From Rhynchopus euleeides (lineage: Eukaryota; Euglenozoa; Diplonemea; Diplonemida; Diplonemidae), in contig OY723285.1 of assembly GCA_963210315.1 (NCBI GenBank), forward strand, positions 1,736,001 to 1,800,000: a stretch of 64,000 bases of DNA, given 5' to 3'. Shown here piece after piece: positions 30,487 to 42,175 of the stretch. The translations under genes were made by a program, and so were the position numbers. The first letter of the stretch is position 1. Every line of letters begins with the position of its first letter. A model generated the notes under the pieces. It was not told where the DNA came from, ran no database searches, and saw only the letters and a program-made list of their open reading frames with translations.

Positions 30487-32521
30487 GGGGGTCTTCGCTC
30501 CATCCGCCAAAAAAAACCAAAAAAAACCGGAAAAACCCCGTGAAAAAGTCGGAAAAAAAGAGTGTGGGGAGTTGGGTCCAGTTTAGCAAAGTGAGCTTAT
30601 TTTTCGAAAATTGAAAAATTGGGGACACCAAAAGTCCCCAGAAAAATCTTCGACTTGGCCCGCAGAGTGATTTTTTTTGGTGAAAAACGATTTCAACAGT
30701 TGTCCAACAGTTGCTGTACAAGACGGCACACCGTTCTCTGCGCATGGGCTGCTGCACGTGAATCATTTGGATGTCCGAGGGGCTATCGGAACGAGGAGGG
30801 CCACGAGCCTGAACTACCCGCCAGCAGTGATCCCGTGCCAGGGCTGGCAGGGGGCCGCGGCCCCACCTCCCTTTTTCTGTAATTGTTTGGGAGGGTGGGC
30901 CGCCAGGGGTGGCATGGCCCTACCCTCGGCCCTACCTCCCGGGTCAGATTTTGGGGCTTTTGGGTTCGGCCTTGTGGCCGAGTTTTCATGCGCCGCAGCG
31001 TATGAAAACCCAACGGCATGCTGGGGGCTTGATGGTGTTCATCGAAGCGCACCTCATCATGCCCCAAGCGAAGGACCATCCCCGCCTGGAATGTGCAACA
31101 GCACCAACCGGTGTGGGGACTAGCCTTCGAAGACTTTCAGGATGTTCACTACCGTGGCCTCCGGCGGCTGGGGGGCTGGATTCCTGATTTTTGATCCAGC
31201 AGGACGACCAAAGGCAGGAACATCCGGTGCCTCTCGAATTGGGTGAATGTGTGGCCGTGCATTCGATCCTGTTTGCATCATACCACGGGAAGTCGGGGCG
31301 GGGTTGGGCTGCACTTTTGTTCTCGCGAGCTCGGCCACCCTGTGCCCGACTTCTTTTATGGTTTGCCCGACCCCCAGCGAGATCACTGGCAGCCAGACCT
31401 TGTTCAACATAAACAGCAGACAAGAGAGCAGAATGGAGTGTGGGGCAGCTGCCGTGCTCCCACACATAAACATCGCAGCTCTCGCGCTGCCTGCACGAAA
31501 GGGACGGGTAACCTGCAGGTCACCCACAGCAGCCTACTGCCTACGTTCTATACAAGATCAGCGCCGACCACACGAAAGGCTGTTCGACCTGCGGCGCAAC
31601 AACAAGCTCCGGTGGGAACAGAACTGAGCGGCAACAGGATGCAATGCAGGCCCACATCCGTTGCCCTGCGGCAAGAGCAGTCACATCGATATCGTTGACA
31701 GGGCCTGCCCACTGGTGTGTGACGGGGTGACCTACAGATGGTGACCTGGCCCACGGCAGAACACCTGGGTCGGGGGATGGCTGCGACTGGGCATTACCTA
31801 ACTCTTCATGATGCAGGACTGCGGACAAATGGTCCAAGAGAGCAAGTATGGCTCCCGCTCAGCTCTCACTGAAGTTGAACCAGATGCAAGTGGCGGGAGG
31901 AGGAGGGGGTCCCGGGGGAGGACACACCGGCCGGCAACCCACGAGGACTGGCCCGTCCCAGTCGACAGAAGAACAAAGCAGGAACACGGACTCACCTGAA
32001 ACGACATACTGAAGTGTGGGAGGAGGAGGCGAGCACAAAAGGGCGTCGGCTACCGCACGCCCTTTGAGCGCAGCCGACGACGACCGAACCGGCCACCGGC
32101 CGGGAGGTGCGTGTGGCGTGGGGGGCTTCGGGGGGCGAAGCCCCCCGGAAAAAAATTTGGGGTTTTTTGGCCTATTTTTGGCCATTTTCCGCTGCATTTG
32201 TTTGATTTTGGGTCGGGAAAGGTATGGCCAGGAAGTGGGAAAAATTGAGGAAAAAGTCGGAAATTTTCAGGTTTGCCCATATAAACCATGGGTCACAGAT
32301 TCCGATTTTTGGGTCAGACTCCAAGTTTGACACAAGGGAAAATAGGCAAAAATTTTCACCTATTTTTGGTCACCTAAGGGGGGGGGCTTCGCTCCGGGTC
32401 ACTGACCCAAGCTGACCCAGATTGACCCGGAGCGAAGCCCCCCATTTTCCTAAGGTGAAAAACCCCAGGGTGACCCAAATTGACCCAAGTTGACCCAAAT
32501 TGACCCGGAGCGAAGACCCCC
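30487..32521. mobile_element. Large GGGGGTCTTCGCT element, copy 1 (2035 bp)
   Basis: The ends are GGGGGTCTTCGCTCC and GGAGCGAAGACCCCC, flanked by ACT. The uninterrupted target survives as a tandem neighbour at 32756-32770 (GGCCACTGCGACCATTCC), which shows exactly one ACT. The element carries a nested smaller inverted repeat (32379-32442), a truncated hairpin module (31142) and passenger DNA matching copy 2 at 44088-47085 in inverse orientation. A 98-codon passenger frame (31837-31541, minus) is conserved in both copies but has no recognised domain. Confidence 0.88.
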
Positions 32522-32930
32522 ACTGCGACCATTCCCGGGCCTCGGAAATCAGATTTTGGCCCCTCAAATGCGGTGCCGGTCCGGACAAAAAACCGAAAAA
32601 ATCGTGAAAAATGGCCCATTTTCCCCAGCCAAAAATGGGCCAAAAATGCCCCCCGGACACCCCCAGAGACATGTCCTAATCCGGGGTGCCAGTAGGGGGG
32701 ACCTTTCGATTTTTTTTTCGAGGAGAGGTCAATTGAACGTTTTTGGACATCTGAGGCCACTGCGACCATTCCCAGGCCTCGGAAATGAGATTTTTGGCCC
32801 TCAAATGGGATACCGGTCCCCACGAAATTCCGAAAAAATCATGAAAATCGAAAGGTCCCACGCACCAAATTCTGCCCAAAAATCGTCAAAAATGGACATG
32901 TCATACGCAGCAAGGGGGCAAACCACTCCC
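32522..32930. repeat. Tandem ~240-bp unit carrying the empty insertion site
   Basis: Two units start with GGGGGACC-TTTCG followed by a T-run (30416 and 32696) and share GAACGTTTTTGG, GCGACCATTCCC and GCCTCGGAAAT. The first is split by the 2035-bp element; the second is intact. The start motif recurs at 36480 and, inverted, at 27866, 28111 and 39110. Confidence 0.8.
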
Positions 32931-33139
32931 CAATGCTCAATGATTCCACGGCAAGCCAGATTTTCTGATCAATTGGTTTGTTTGAGCATGTTCCTGGCCC
33001 TTGTTTGGAAAGTAGATGACCCCTGGCTGGAGAGGACGGTTGTGCTCGACCGGACGGAGAGAGAACCTTCTCCATAACCACCTCCACTCCACAATGCCAC
33101 AAGTGGCAGGAAGGCCGGGTGTTACAGGCCTCAACCAGG

Positions 33140-33300
33140 GTTCCAAGGCTCTCCACTTCCTGGCTGCGTCAGGGATCACCGGGTACAGCGAGCAGGATTC
33201 CCTGTCCTGACACCCCAGCATGTACCACCGGAAGAACCCGAAACAGCAGCCCCCCCTCATGGGGGTTGCAAGAGGCACGGAAATCGTTCAAATCGGACCA
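33140..33300 (+). mobile_element. 3' end of a LINE, copy L1
   Basis: The end of a coding frame (...FLAASGITGYSEQDSLS, stop at 33208) resembles the C-terminus of copy L2 (...YLAEAGVTEHSEKDYLIS). The following 3' UTR shares AACCCGAAACAGC..CCCCCCTCA and the terminal ATCGTTCAAATCG. Copy L2 begins directly after it. Confidence 0.65.
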
Positions 33301-34696
33301 AGTCCGAAAATTCGCCGCAAGCGTTTACACCCCTGGCCTGACCGCGAGGAACCTCAAACGCCTGCAAGATGTCCACCGCACCGCAGCCCTGATTATCACA
33401 GGCTGCATGAAGAACACCAGCACGGCGAAGCTCCTCTGGGAATCACACCTACGAGACCTCGACCTCGACTTCAAGGTTGCGGTGTGCACAGACCACGAAC
33501 GCTTCCGCCGCGTGCCCCACTCCCCAGGATACCGGGCGCAACTAAATACCGGGAACACGGGAGGCAGCTGGCTACATCAGGCACGGAGTCTGGTGAAATC
33601 CTCGAAGGTCGACGGGCGCACCCCCCTGCTGGCCCCCCTGCATGCAGCACACCCCATCCCCCCCTGGGAATGGAACCTGGTGCTGCCACGAGTGCACATC
33701 CTGGCGACGCTGCCGGGGCTCACCGCCCCGAAGGCCGCCACCCCGAAAGACACCCTCCGGGACCTGGCAGAGCAGACCATCCAGGCCCTCCCGACGTGCG
33801 CCTGGCATGTCTACACCGACGGGTCAGTCTCCAACTCCACATCGCGGCAGCAACAGGGCGGCGCGGGCGCAGCGGTGTACAGCATGCCGGAGGGCCGCCT
33901 CAAGAAAAAGCTCGCCTGGCCGGCAGGACTCCGTTGCATCAGCTACCAGGCAGAGCTGGTGGCCATCAGAGAATCCCTCGCCCACCTATGCACCGTGGTA
34001 ACCCAAGGCGAAACGGTCGCCATCCTCACCGACTCGCAGAGCGCACTGAATGCACTGCTGAGCGGCCCCCAGCGAGCGAGGGGGTCCACCGAATGGGACA
34101 TCTGGCAGAGGCTGCGCAAGCTCGCCCAAACGTACGATGTCACCACCCACCTCCGCTACATCCCGTCGCATGTTGGGGTGGTAGGGAACGAACTTGCTGA
34201 CAAGCAGGCGCAGATCGGTGCGTTCAAGCCCCAGATGGAGCCGATCAGCCTCGCGTCGGCCCGTGTCACCCTCCGCCGACACATATACAGCGGGACCACG
34301 TTGCCCCGCACAGACAGCGTGTACGCGTATCGGTCAGGAATCGGGGAGACGCGACTGCAGCGCCCTGACCTCCGCATGGAGGGCCTTACCCGCTTAGGGG
34401 AAACCACCATCCGCCGCCTCCGGGCCGACCACCACCGCCTGGTGTACGACCACGACGTCCCGGGCAGCGCACAACCACCGTGCAAACCCTGCCTGAAGCT
34501 TGCGCCGGACAGCCCCCCGCCTGGGGTCTCGCTGAAGCACCTATTCTTCGGCTGTCCCGCGACAGCGTCAGCCCGACACCACCTCACAGCCACAAACGTG
34601 CACAACCTGCTGCTGCACAACTGCAAGGGGGCCCTACGCTACCTGGCTGAGGCAGGGGTGACGGAGCACAGCGAGAAGGACTACCTGATCTCGTGA
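33300..34696 (+). pseudogene. LINE polyprotein C-terminus: end of RT, RNase H, zinc-finger-like tail
   Basis: About 465 residues are preserved. The first 60 (LKRLQDVHRTAALIITG) match the linker that follows the reverse transcriptase domain in Jockey/I-type elements. The RNase H domain has HVYTDGSVSN, SYQAELVAI, LTDSQSAL and IPSHVGVVGNELADK, giving the Asp-Glu-Asp-Asp catalytic set. The tail contains CKPC...HLFFGCP, a pattern common after RNase H in these elements. RNase H removes the RNA from the cDNA hybrid. The frame is open, but the copy is 5'-truncated and has no plausible own start, so it is a dead fragment; the frame open upstream to 33119 comes from the adjacent copy L1. Confidence 0.85.
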
Positions 34697-35075
34697 AACC
34701 TGCAAAAATCAACAGCGGTCAAGGGCTTCGGCCTGACACCCCAGCACCCCCCCCCCCCCCCACCCCCAGACCCACGTCACTTTCCACGGGCCGCCAGGCG
34801 CGTCAGCGTCGGCGACCGCCCGCCCCCAGTCTGAGAGGCAGCAGCCACGACTCGGCAGGAGGCGGGCACAACAAAAAAAGGGAGAGTCGTCACTGTGCAT
34901 ATCAGCACGGTCCCGCCCTCTGAGCCAGACTAACCCGCCCATAAAGGAAAAGAGGAAGAGGCGACGTAAGGCAATGCCTCCGTGCGGCAAGGAGAACACG
35001 AAACAGCGTCCCCCCTCACCGGGGGACGCGACGAGCACGGCCAAAAATCGTTCAAAATCGTTCAATTCGGCACTT
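33300..35075 (+). mobile_element. 5'-truncated LINE (RNase H-bearing non-LTR retrotransposon), copy L2
   Basis: It comprises the coding tail (to 34696) and a 380-bp 3' UTR ending in repeats of ATCGTTCAA. There are no terminal repeats and the 5' part, with most of the reverse transcriptase, is missing, as expected of incomplete target-primed reverse transcription. Confidence 0.8.
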
Positions 35076-35143
35076 TCTTGGGTACAAATTGCGGTCCGAA
35101 ATTTTCCGATTTTTTGAAAAAAGGCTAATTCTGTAAGGGGGAC

Positions 35144-36480
35144 CTCAGGTGTGGCTCTATTTTGGGGGTATTTTGGCCAATTTTCGAAATCCTATTTTGG
35201 GTTTTTTGCACTTTTTTTGGGTGCTTTTTTGCACGATTTCTGTGCCTCAGACACAGATTTTGGTGTGATTTTTGCGCTATTTTGATTCACTCGGCCTGAC
35301 CGATGCATACGATTCGAAAAAATGGCGAAAAAATCGCTATCAACAACGGTGAACGAATGGAGGTAGATGGGGAAGTGGGAGGACACATCACGCCCTCTCA
35401 CTGATCGCCATCTGTACACTACCTCTCTGTTCAAGGCGGTCAGTGTCACTTGATGGCGCTGCACACAAATCACTGCTACATCCCAGGGCGCCTTCCCTTG
35501 TGAGAATAGCGGAACTTCTGCGGTTGCAGTTTGGTGGTTGAGGCCGGCGGTGATATCACTTTGGTGACTGTGCTTCCTTCCCCCTGAGCTCGATCAGATC
35601 CAGGTCGACCTGGTGCTGCGTGGCTCCTGGTGTGCCATCTCTTGCATGCCACGGATGCCCACCAAGTCGAACCCGAAACATGACGACCCTTTCGAGATGT
35701 CATGGCCGCAAGCCCGCAAACCCGATCGCATTCGCAAGGTGGTTCGTCTCTTAGAGATCAGTGCTCGGGCCCAGCCTTCCGCGAGGGTGCTGGAACCGAC
35801 ATGCCGCAGCCCCGTACGCGCAAGGACTTGGCTCCAAGACCAGGCACATGCCACAGGGGGGTGTGGGGGGCGGAGCCCCCCAGCCGCCGGAGGCCACGGT
35901 AGCGAACGTCTGTTGGCCTGGCTCCATAGTCGCATACGCTCAAGTACAACACAACTGACAGATAGCACATGTCGCATGGGGGGACGATAAATTGTCGCGC
36001 AAAGACACGCCACAGGGGGGTCTGGGGGGCGGAGCCCCCCAGCCGCCGGAGGCCACGGTAGTGAACATCTGTTGGTTTGAGCTCGAGAGCAAGCCTCTCA
36101 CACCACCGCCCTCCGACCCCCCTCTCCACCCTCCAGGTGCAACATTTTTTTGCACCCGGAAAATGTGTTCTTTTGACTGTTTGAGCACATCCAAGACCGG
36201 GAACATAGAAGAATTCTGCTGAAAACCCAAAGGAAAATGGTGCAAAAAAGTAGTGACCACCACCCCCATCCCCACCTCCGGGTGCAAAAAATTTTTTGGC
36301 CACGGAAAATGTGTTCTTTTGAATGTTTGAGCACATCCAAGACCGGGAACATAAAAATTTTCTGCCAATACCAAGTAGGGTTACAATAAAATCCAAAGGA
36401 AAAAAGTGCAAAAAAATAGTGCAAAAAAATATTTTTTCCCCAAATTCCTATTTTCATTCCGTGAAATAGATACACGCCTG
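35144..36480. repeat. 1.33-kb dispersed repeat, copy 1
   Basis: It is nearly identical to 54604-55930 in the same orientation, from GGTGTGGCTCTATTTTGGGG to ATTCCGTGAAATAGATAC. It carries two complete GGAGCC hairpin modules (35855-35912, 36010-36070) and a tandem pair of ~165-bp blocks (TGTTCTTTTGA...GAGCACATCCAAGACCGGGA). Small length differences exist: copy 2 has an extra segment around 55674. No terminal inverted repeats or target duplication were found. A 125-codon frame conserved in both copies runs into the hairpin module. Confidence 0.9.
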
Positions 36481-37381
36481 GGGGACCTTTTCGAATTTTT
36501 TTTTTCGGGCACTTTTTCCACAAGGAAATGTCCGCCCTGTCCGCCCTGTCCGCTACTGTCCACTACCGATTTCAAGGATCCTCCTGTGTAGACAACTACT
36601 TAGCCTGCCTGATGACGACACCAATTCGCTGGGAGAGAGGCCGCGGTCCAGGACCCCAATGGGGATGACGTGGCATTGTTTGACCGGATCGGTTGTGTAA
36701 GTGTGTAGCCCCCTCCGCCCTCTGTCCCTCCCCCCAGGGTGGTGTGTGGAGGCGAGAAGCGCAAACAGCAGCAATGCAGGCATAGCAAAAAGTGGATCCC
36801 TGCAGGTAGACCCTCGGGGTACATCCCTATCATCGGGTCACCTGAAATTTCCCAATTTGAAAATCTGCAACAATCAAGGCAACACGCGATGGGATGGGGC
36901 ACATGACCTTGCACAGGGGTGGGGGGGCAGAAGGCAGGGGGTGGGGTTGCGGTTGGGGTAGGTATAGCGTTTGAATACTTGAGTTTTGTCTGAATTTCGC
37001 ACAAAAGACGACCCGAACCTCATTTGGCCGATTTTCTCCCCACAACCCCGATTTGGAGGCAAACCTCATTTGCTTGATTTTTGGGATCACATGAGTGAAT
37101 TCGGGGGGCGAAATCTCGCGATTTTCTCAGTGGCATGAAGCACGGTTATTCAGTGCCATCACGAGAGAGAGTCCAGATTCAGACCGAGTGTCAATCCTCT
37201 TCCACGGCCAGGCAGAGCTTGCGCGGGGGCAAGATGGCTGAGGTGCCGGGCGTCTACAGATGCTCCACACACACGACGAGCGCCAGCAGGAGTACTGGTT
37301 TCCCACAGATTCCTGACCTCCTCTACTTCCACAAGGGCGCAGGCAGCCACATGGGAGTGCTCATTCCATTCCCAGACATCC
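36481..37381. other. Unassigned spacer
   Basis: It begins with the motif GGGGGACCTTTTCGAA followed by a T-run and CCGCCCTGTCCGCCCTGTCC. ACCCGAACCTCATTTG and AAACCTCATTTG recur around 37010-37070. No gene call. Confidence 0.4.
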
Positions 37382-37383
37382 TA

Positions 37384-37728
37384 CCGTATACGTAAATATT
37401 TTGGAACGTAAATATTATGGAACGTAAATATTATGGAACGTAAATATTTTGGAACGCTGGTGGGTTGGCGTTCCAGATTTTTTTCGTTCCATAATATTTA
37501 CAGGGCTTTCTGCGACTCGGGGACTTGGACCAGGTGATCGGACGGCATGCAGAGTCCCTGACGGGACCTACTCGTGCACTTTTCGCGCGATTCCTGACGC
37601 AAGCCGTCCTCACCACCGAGTCCCCAACTGGCCCTGTAAATATTTTGGAACGTAAATATTATGGAACGGACCGGCCAAAAATGGGCCCGTTCCATAATAT
37701 TTACGTTCCATAATATTTACGTATACGG
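37384..37728. mobile_element. TA-flanked foldback MITE (345 bp) with GGAACGTAAATATT iterons
   Basis: The ends are CCGTATACGTAAATATT and the complement, with TA on each side. GGAACGTAAATATTATGGAACG-type units (the word and its complement) fill both arms. The central ~175 bp is unique and non-coding. The terminus resembles that of the 60376-61185 element (CCGTAAACGGAAA). Confidence 0.83.
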
Positions 37729-39149
37729 TATAATTCGCCCAACTTTGACATGTTGGGCGAACTCAGATGGCAATACATGGGGCGTCGATGCGGGTGGTCC
37801 GCACCAGCGCCCCATGATGTCTTGAGTGTTTGTATTTCGCCCACAAAACGACCCGAACTTCATGTACAGTCATCCAACAAACATTGGTGGGGTAAAAACC
37901 CACCTTAGCTCCAAAATCGTACTCCTTTCGCTATAATAAGAGAAACACCCTGCCCAGCAACTGCAAAAAGGCAGATCCGGGCTACTTTTCGTTGAGCGCA
38001 CACTCCTGTGTCAAAGGCTGTGTAAGCCCCTGTGAAGTGGCATGAAGGTGTGATCCTTATAAAGCTTCAGTCGTACGATTTCCTTCGTTACTTCGCGACT
38101 TCGCTCCGCTTCGTCGCTCGTAACTGGTAAAAAAAATCCTAAAACCCACCTTAGTTTTTACCCCAGGGCAACAGAACACAAAGCAGATTTTTGCAGAAAT
38201 GTGGTGGGAGGGGGCGGGGGGTTGGGGACGGCTGTCTTGCAAAGCGCAACTCTCTCCTCAGCATCAGCAGAACAGCAGGTACCGACACAGTGTGAACTTT
38301 GACGAAACTTAGCGGTGTCCCCTGTAGACAAGCACTACAGGAAGGGGGACGGTGCCTCCCTGCCGCCGGAGGCCACGGTAGTGAACATCTGTTCCTTCCG
38401 GGCTGAACTGGATCGCTCCGACATCAGGTCGGAACCCAGTGCTGCGCGGGAGTCACTGGAAGCAGTAGAATGACAGCACAAGAGTGAACATGTTCCCTAG
38501 AAAACAACCCGCCCTACTTCCCGAAAAATCTGCAAGGGGTGTTCCGTGTAGGTTCCGTGTCGGTTGCGTGTGGGTCAAAAACGCGATTTCGATCACCCCA
38601 AATATGCATTGTGTTCTGCTGCCCTGGGGTAAAAACTTTGATGGGGTAATAACCCACCTTCGCTCTGAGAAATCCTGAAACCCACCTTAGTTTTTACCCC
38701 ACCAATGTTTGTTGGACAACTGTATTTAATTTTTGGAACCGCATAGTTGAATTCGGGATCAAAAATCGTACTCCTTTCGCTGTATTGTAGACTCTGTCCA
38801 GCAACTGCGGGAGAACAGATCCGGACGACCTTTCGTTGAGCGCACACTGAGACGGTGGACTCCCTCGGGGGTAGGGTAACCCTTTTCGGGAGCGGGAGTC
38901 GACACTGAGAAGTTCCCGACCACTGGGACCCGATTTTGGGGAAATATGTTTTTGGGGCATCTTTGGGGTGAGGATTCACCAAGGCCAAAAAAAAAAACGG
39001 AAATTCACGTACGCGTTTTGAGGCGTTTTAGGGCCCAAAATGGGCTCAAAACTCAGAAATTCCGTCGAAATCGGCCTCAAACAGGCAAAATGGACCCACC
39101 CAGAAAAAAAAATTCGAAAAGGGTCCCCCTATAATTCGTGGTATTACGA
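37729..39149. other. Repeat-derived spacer with two copies of a ~100-bp block
   Basis: The block starting AATCGTACTCCTTTCGCT and including GTTGAGCGCACACT lies at 37912-38015 and 38762-38853; a third is at 60868. The first and third copies end with CAGTCGTACGATTTCCTT. ACCCACCTTAG and TTTTTACCCC occur inverted around 37895-37915 and 38640-38700, bracketing the two copies. A partial hairpin module lies at 38365-38393. Confidence 0.6.
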
Positions 39150-39262
39150 CTGATTTTCCTAAGTATACTCCTGCATTTCCTAAGTATACTTCTGCATTTC
39201 CTAAGTATACTCCTGCATTTCCTAAGTATACTCCTGCGTTTCCTAAGTATACTTCAACAAGG
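39150..39262. repeat. 21-bp tandem repeat, five units
   Basis: TTTCCTAAGTATACTCCTGCA repeats with single-base changes (unit lengths 21-22). It contains the palindrome AAGTATACTT and lies just outside the hAT-type element. Confidence 0.88.
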
Positions 39263-39359
39263 TACTCCTGCGAATCCGACTGCGAAAACAGTTACTCACG
39301 CAATGCAGAAGTCCACCGTGGAGGTACAATATGCCCCCCCCCCCCCCCCTAGGCATACA

Positions 39360-39612
39360 GTGCAAACGATAATTATTATCGCACATATACCAGATACGAT
39401 AATTTTCGGAAAATTATCGCATACGATAATTTATTATCGCATACGATAATCCATTATCGTATGATGCGATAATCCCATTATCGTATACGAACGGATACGA
39501 TAATTATTATCGTATATTATCGCATACGATAATCCCATTATCGTATGTTATCGCATACGATAATAATTATCGTATCCGGTCGTATACGATAATGGGATTA
39601 TCGTATGCGATA
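39360..39612. repeat. Subterminal TACGATAAT/ATTATCGTA array
   Basis: More than 15 occurrences of the nonamer or its complement lie here at irregular spacing, many forming 20-bp palindromes. A shorter array lies at 42560-42655. Position next to the terminal repeat suggests transposase binding sites. Confidence 0.85.
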
Positions 39613-39847
39613 CTTACTGGGTTGCACTATTCTTGAACACCACTGCCCTCGTCAGATTCCTTCACATACTCGTCCGTCATCAGGATTCATCGCCCCCCCC
39701 CCCCCCCCAGTCCCTTCAACACCCTCGATGTCATCAGACATCGAGACAGAATTCGTCATCCCCCCCCCCCACCCGCCCACCGAACAGCACAGGAACCACA
39801 TCACGGACAGACGACCTGGCACGCCGCCCCCCCCCCCATCCCCCCTT

Positions 39848-42175
39848 CTAAATGATATCCATCTCAGTCTCGGATTCGTCCTCCTCAGAGGAATCATCAG
39901 AGACATAGTCCCTTTCGAGGGCTTCTGCGAACCGGTTGCTCTTGTCGAAGTAGCCGAGGAGGTCGCCGTTCCGCTGCAAGAACAGACGATCCGCGTAGGT
40001 CTTCGTCGAGATGTTCGACCCCCGCTTGGACTTGCGGGACTCTGCCGTCGAAAACACACTGTCGACCTGTGTGACCGACACAGGCGTGCGGAGCCAAGCC
40101 ACCACATGTGGCGCCAGGATGGGGAACAGCTTCCTCCCCTTCTCCAGCCAGAACGCAATCGGGGTGTCGGTCTGCAGGGATTCGGCAGGGGCATTGAGGT
40201 ACTGTGTGAACTCCGCCCAGCACTCGTCGTCAGCAAGGGCATGGAAATCCACGGCCCACACCAGCTGGTTTGTGATGTCGGGGAAGTCGTCGAAGTCAGC
40301 CATCAGCACGGTTTCCGGGTCGAAGATGAGCGCCATCTCGAACCTCGCCTTCGACGGCCAAGACTCCCAGGCATCCTTCAGCAAGGTGCGGATAGGAGCA
40401 GGATAACTGGTGTTCGTCACCACCTTCTGGTACTCCTCCGTGATAGTCCGCACTTTGATGTGCCCCAGACGGGCTTCCGGGTTCTGCACCCATCGCACGA
40501 GCCACAGCACCGGCTCCACCATCTCAGCCACAGCCACCGTCTCGCTGACGTGCTCTTCCCATGTTCCCTTCTGGATGTGCTCAGAGAGCTGCCTGAGAGT
40601 GAGTGGCTTCTTCTTCCTCGCCATCTCCACGCTGACGAACTGCAGCAGCATCGCACACCGGGTCTGCAGGTGGACTGTCAGGTCGAACATCGCTGCCCAT
40701 CGAGTGTCCGAAGTAGAGGCGGGTTGCTGAGGGCTGGACACCTCCACATTGGCGGCGTGGGTGTCGTCTGTTTCCGCCACAAAGGCGGCAGCCCGCTCCA
40801 GCACCACCGCATCGGTATCTGTGACGTTCACGGATGGGAGAAGCTTGCGGAGCGCACGCACCGCTCCGCGGTCGAGAGCGGTGCGCACACGCAAATGAGT
40901 GTCACGGATGTTCGTTGCAGCATCATGCATCCTCTCCGCCCCCTGTGCCTGAAACTTCTTCCAACGGTGCCGGCGCGACTTGCACCCGAAGAACTGCGAC
41001 ACCAGCGTGCAGAAGGCATACGCCCGGGGGTATGACTGGCGCACTGCTCGCTTCAACGCTGCGTTGAGGTGGTGGCCCAGGCAGTAGATGCCCTCCTCCT
41101 TCTTGTCGCCAAACGCCTTGACGTTCACCGACCCGAAGTCAGCGACAACTGTACTGCGGGTAATGCCGTACAGTTCCCGCACCTCGTCAAGCACATCCCC
41201 GACGTCCTCTGCGTTGTGCACCTCGCCGTCACCACGCACTTTCGACAGGAGGAGCACTCCCCTGCCTCCCACGTAGGCGACGACCGACATGATGGCAAAG
41301 CCAAGATGCCGCAGGCCTGTTCCATCAACGCCCAACGCCACCGGCCGGCCGGTGATGCAGTCGCGGATCTTCTTCTGGATCTCCGCGACGAACAGCGGGG
41401 CCTTGCCCAGCAGCGTCCGGGGCTTCGGCAGAGGGGTGGTCATCGGCAGCGCAAGGATAGACGCCTGGTGAGGCGTGATCCCCGCAATCACAAGGGCAAG
41501 TGCCCATGCCTTTTGAAATGATGCGGTGGTCGTGGGATCGCTCTTCGTGGTTGAAACACAGGGGGCCGCCTGCACTGGCGCTTCCTTCGATGTGGTCTGG
41601 TGCGCCTTCGTGTCGGTCACGTGTTTCTTTGCCACTGTCGATTCAGCATGCTTTACGACGATGCTACAGAGGTTGCACCACAGGACTTCGTCCGATAATG
41701 TCCGGGGGGGGTTTGCATCAAGCAGCATGGTGCGAGTTTCGAACGGGAGGTCCTCCACCGACTTGATCGTGTAGGCCGCAGCAACTGTGGCGTCGTACCT
41801 CGCCAGTTGCTGCAGCCGCTGCCTGGCTGTTACCAAGGAGATCCTCTTCTTGGCAGCAGCCTCGTCTGCGGCTTCCTCCACCGTTTTTCTGAGTTTTATC
41901 GTGTCCAGGCGTTTCTGCGCGCTCTCCGATTTTCCCGCGGGCTTTGGTGCTGTCTTCTTGGGGGCTGGCTTCTTCGCTGCTGGCTTCTTTGGGGGTGGCT
42001 TTTTCACGGCCGCCTTTTTCGCTGAGGGCTTCTTGTCCTTCCCCCCCGTGACGCGACGGCGTTTCTGGTCCGGCTCGTCCTCATCACTGCCCTCTTCCTC
42101 GTCATCGCCGTCATCATCTTCCTCTGCGTCATCCTCCGTTGTTGTGTCGTCTTTTATCCTACGACGACGAGACAT
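39848..42175 (-). CDS. hAT-superfamily transposase
   Basis: It encodes 775 residues from the ATG at 42173-42175; a 70-codon upstream extension in frame is low-grade and unlikely. Residues 1-45 are acidic and Arg-rich, and 46-82 are Lys/Pro/Ala repeats, probably a nuclear-targeting tail. A BED-like zinc finger fits at 167-192 (C-x2-C-x14-H-x6-H). RNase H-fold landmarks are Asp284 (GVDGTG), Asp346 (VVADFGSV) with the CLGHHLN motif at 365-371, and TRW at 491-493. The C-terminal dimerisation region (FWLEKGRKLFPILAPHV ... VDSVFSTAES) fits hAT, though the usual ER-x-FS is DSVFS. It ends acidic. The frame is intact, so it may be active. Confidence 0.85.
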   Translation of the reverse strand: MSRRRRIKDDTTTEDDAEEDDDGDDEEEGSDEDEPDQKRRRVTGGKDKKPSAKKAAVKKPPPKKPAAKKPAPKKTAPKPAGKSESAQKRLDTIKLRKTVEEAADEAAAKKRISLVTARQRLQQLARYDATVAAAYTIKSVEDLPFETRTMLLDANPPRTLSDEVLWCNLCSIVVKHAESTVAKKHVTDTKAHQTTSKEAPVQAAPCVSTTKSDPTTTASFQKAWALALVIAGITPHQASILALPMTTPLPKPRTLLGKAPLFVAEIQKKIRDCITGRPVALGVDGTGLRHLGFAIMSVVAYVGGRGVLLLSKVRGDGEVHNAEDVGDVLDEVRELYGITRSTVVADFGSVNVKAFGDKKEEGIYCLGHHLNAALKRAVRQSYPRAYAFCTLVSQFFGCKSRRHRWKKFQAQGAERMHDAATNIRDTHLRVRTALDRGAVRALRKLLPSVNVTDTDAVVLERAAAFVAETDDTHAANVEVSSPQQPASTSDTRWAAMFDLTVHLQTRCAMLLQFVSVEMARKKKPLTLRQLSEHIQKGTWEEHVSETVAVAEMVEPVLWLVRWVQNPEARLGHIKVRTITEEYQKVVTNTSYPAPIRTLLKDAWESWPSKARFEMALIFDPETVLMADFDDFPDITNQLVWAVDFHALADDECWAEFTQYLNAPAESLQTDTPIAFWLEKGRKLFPILAPHVVAWLRTPVSVTQVDSVFSTAESRKSKRGSNISTKTYADRLFLQRNGDLLGYFDKSNRFAEALERDYVSDDSSEEDESETEMDII

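Noticed and set aside
33220-34200. 326-codon alternate frame over the LINE
   Set aside because: It overlaps the RNase H frame, which carries the catalytic motifs; the alternate frame is Pro/Arg-rich and domain-free.
39605-41035. 476-codon plus-strand frame over the hAT-type element
   Set aside because: It is antisense to the hAT-type transposase, whose zinc finger, DDE and dimerisation landmarks are on the minus strand; the frame begins in the palindromic iteron array.
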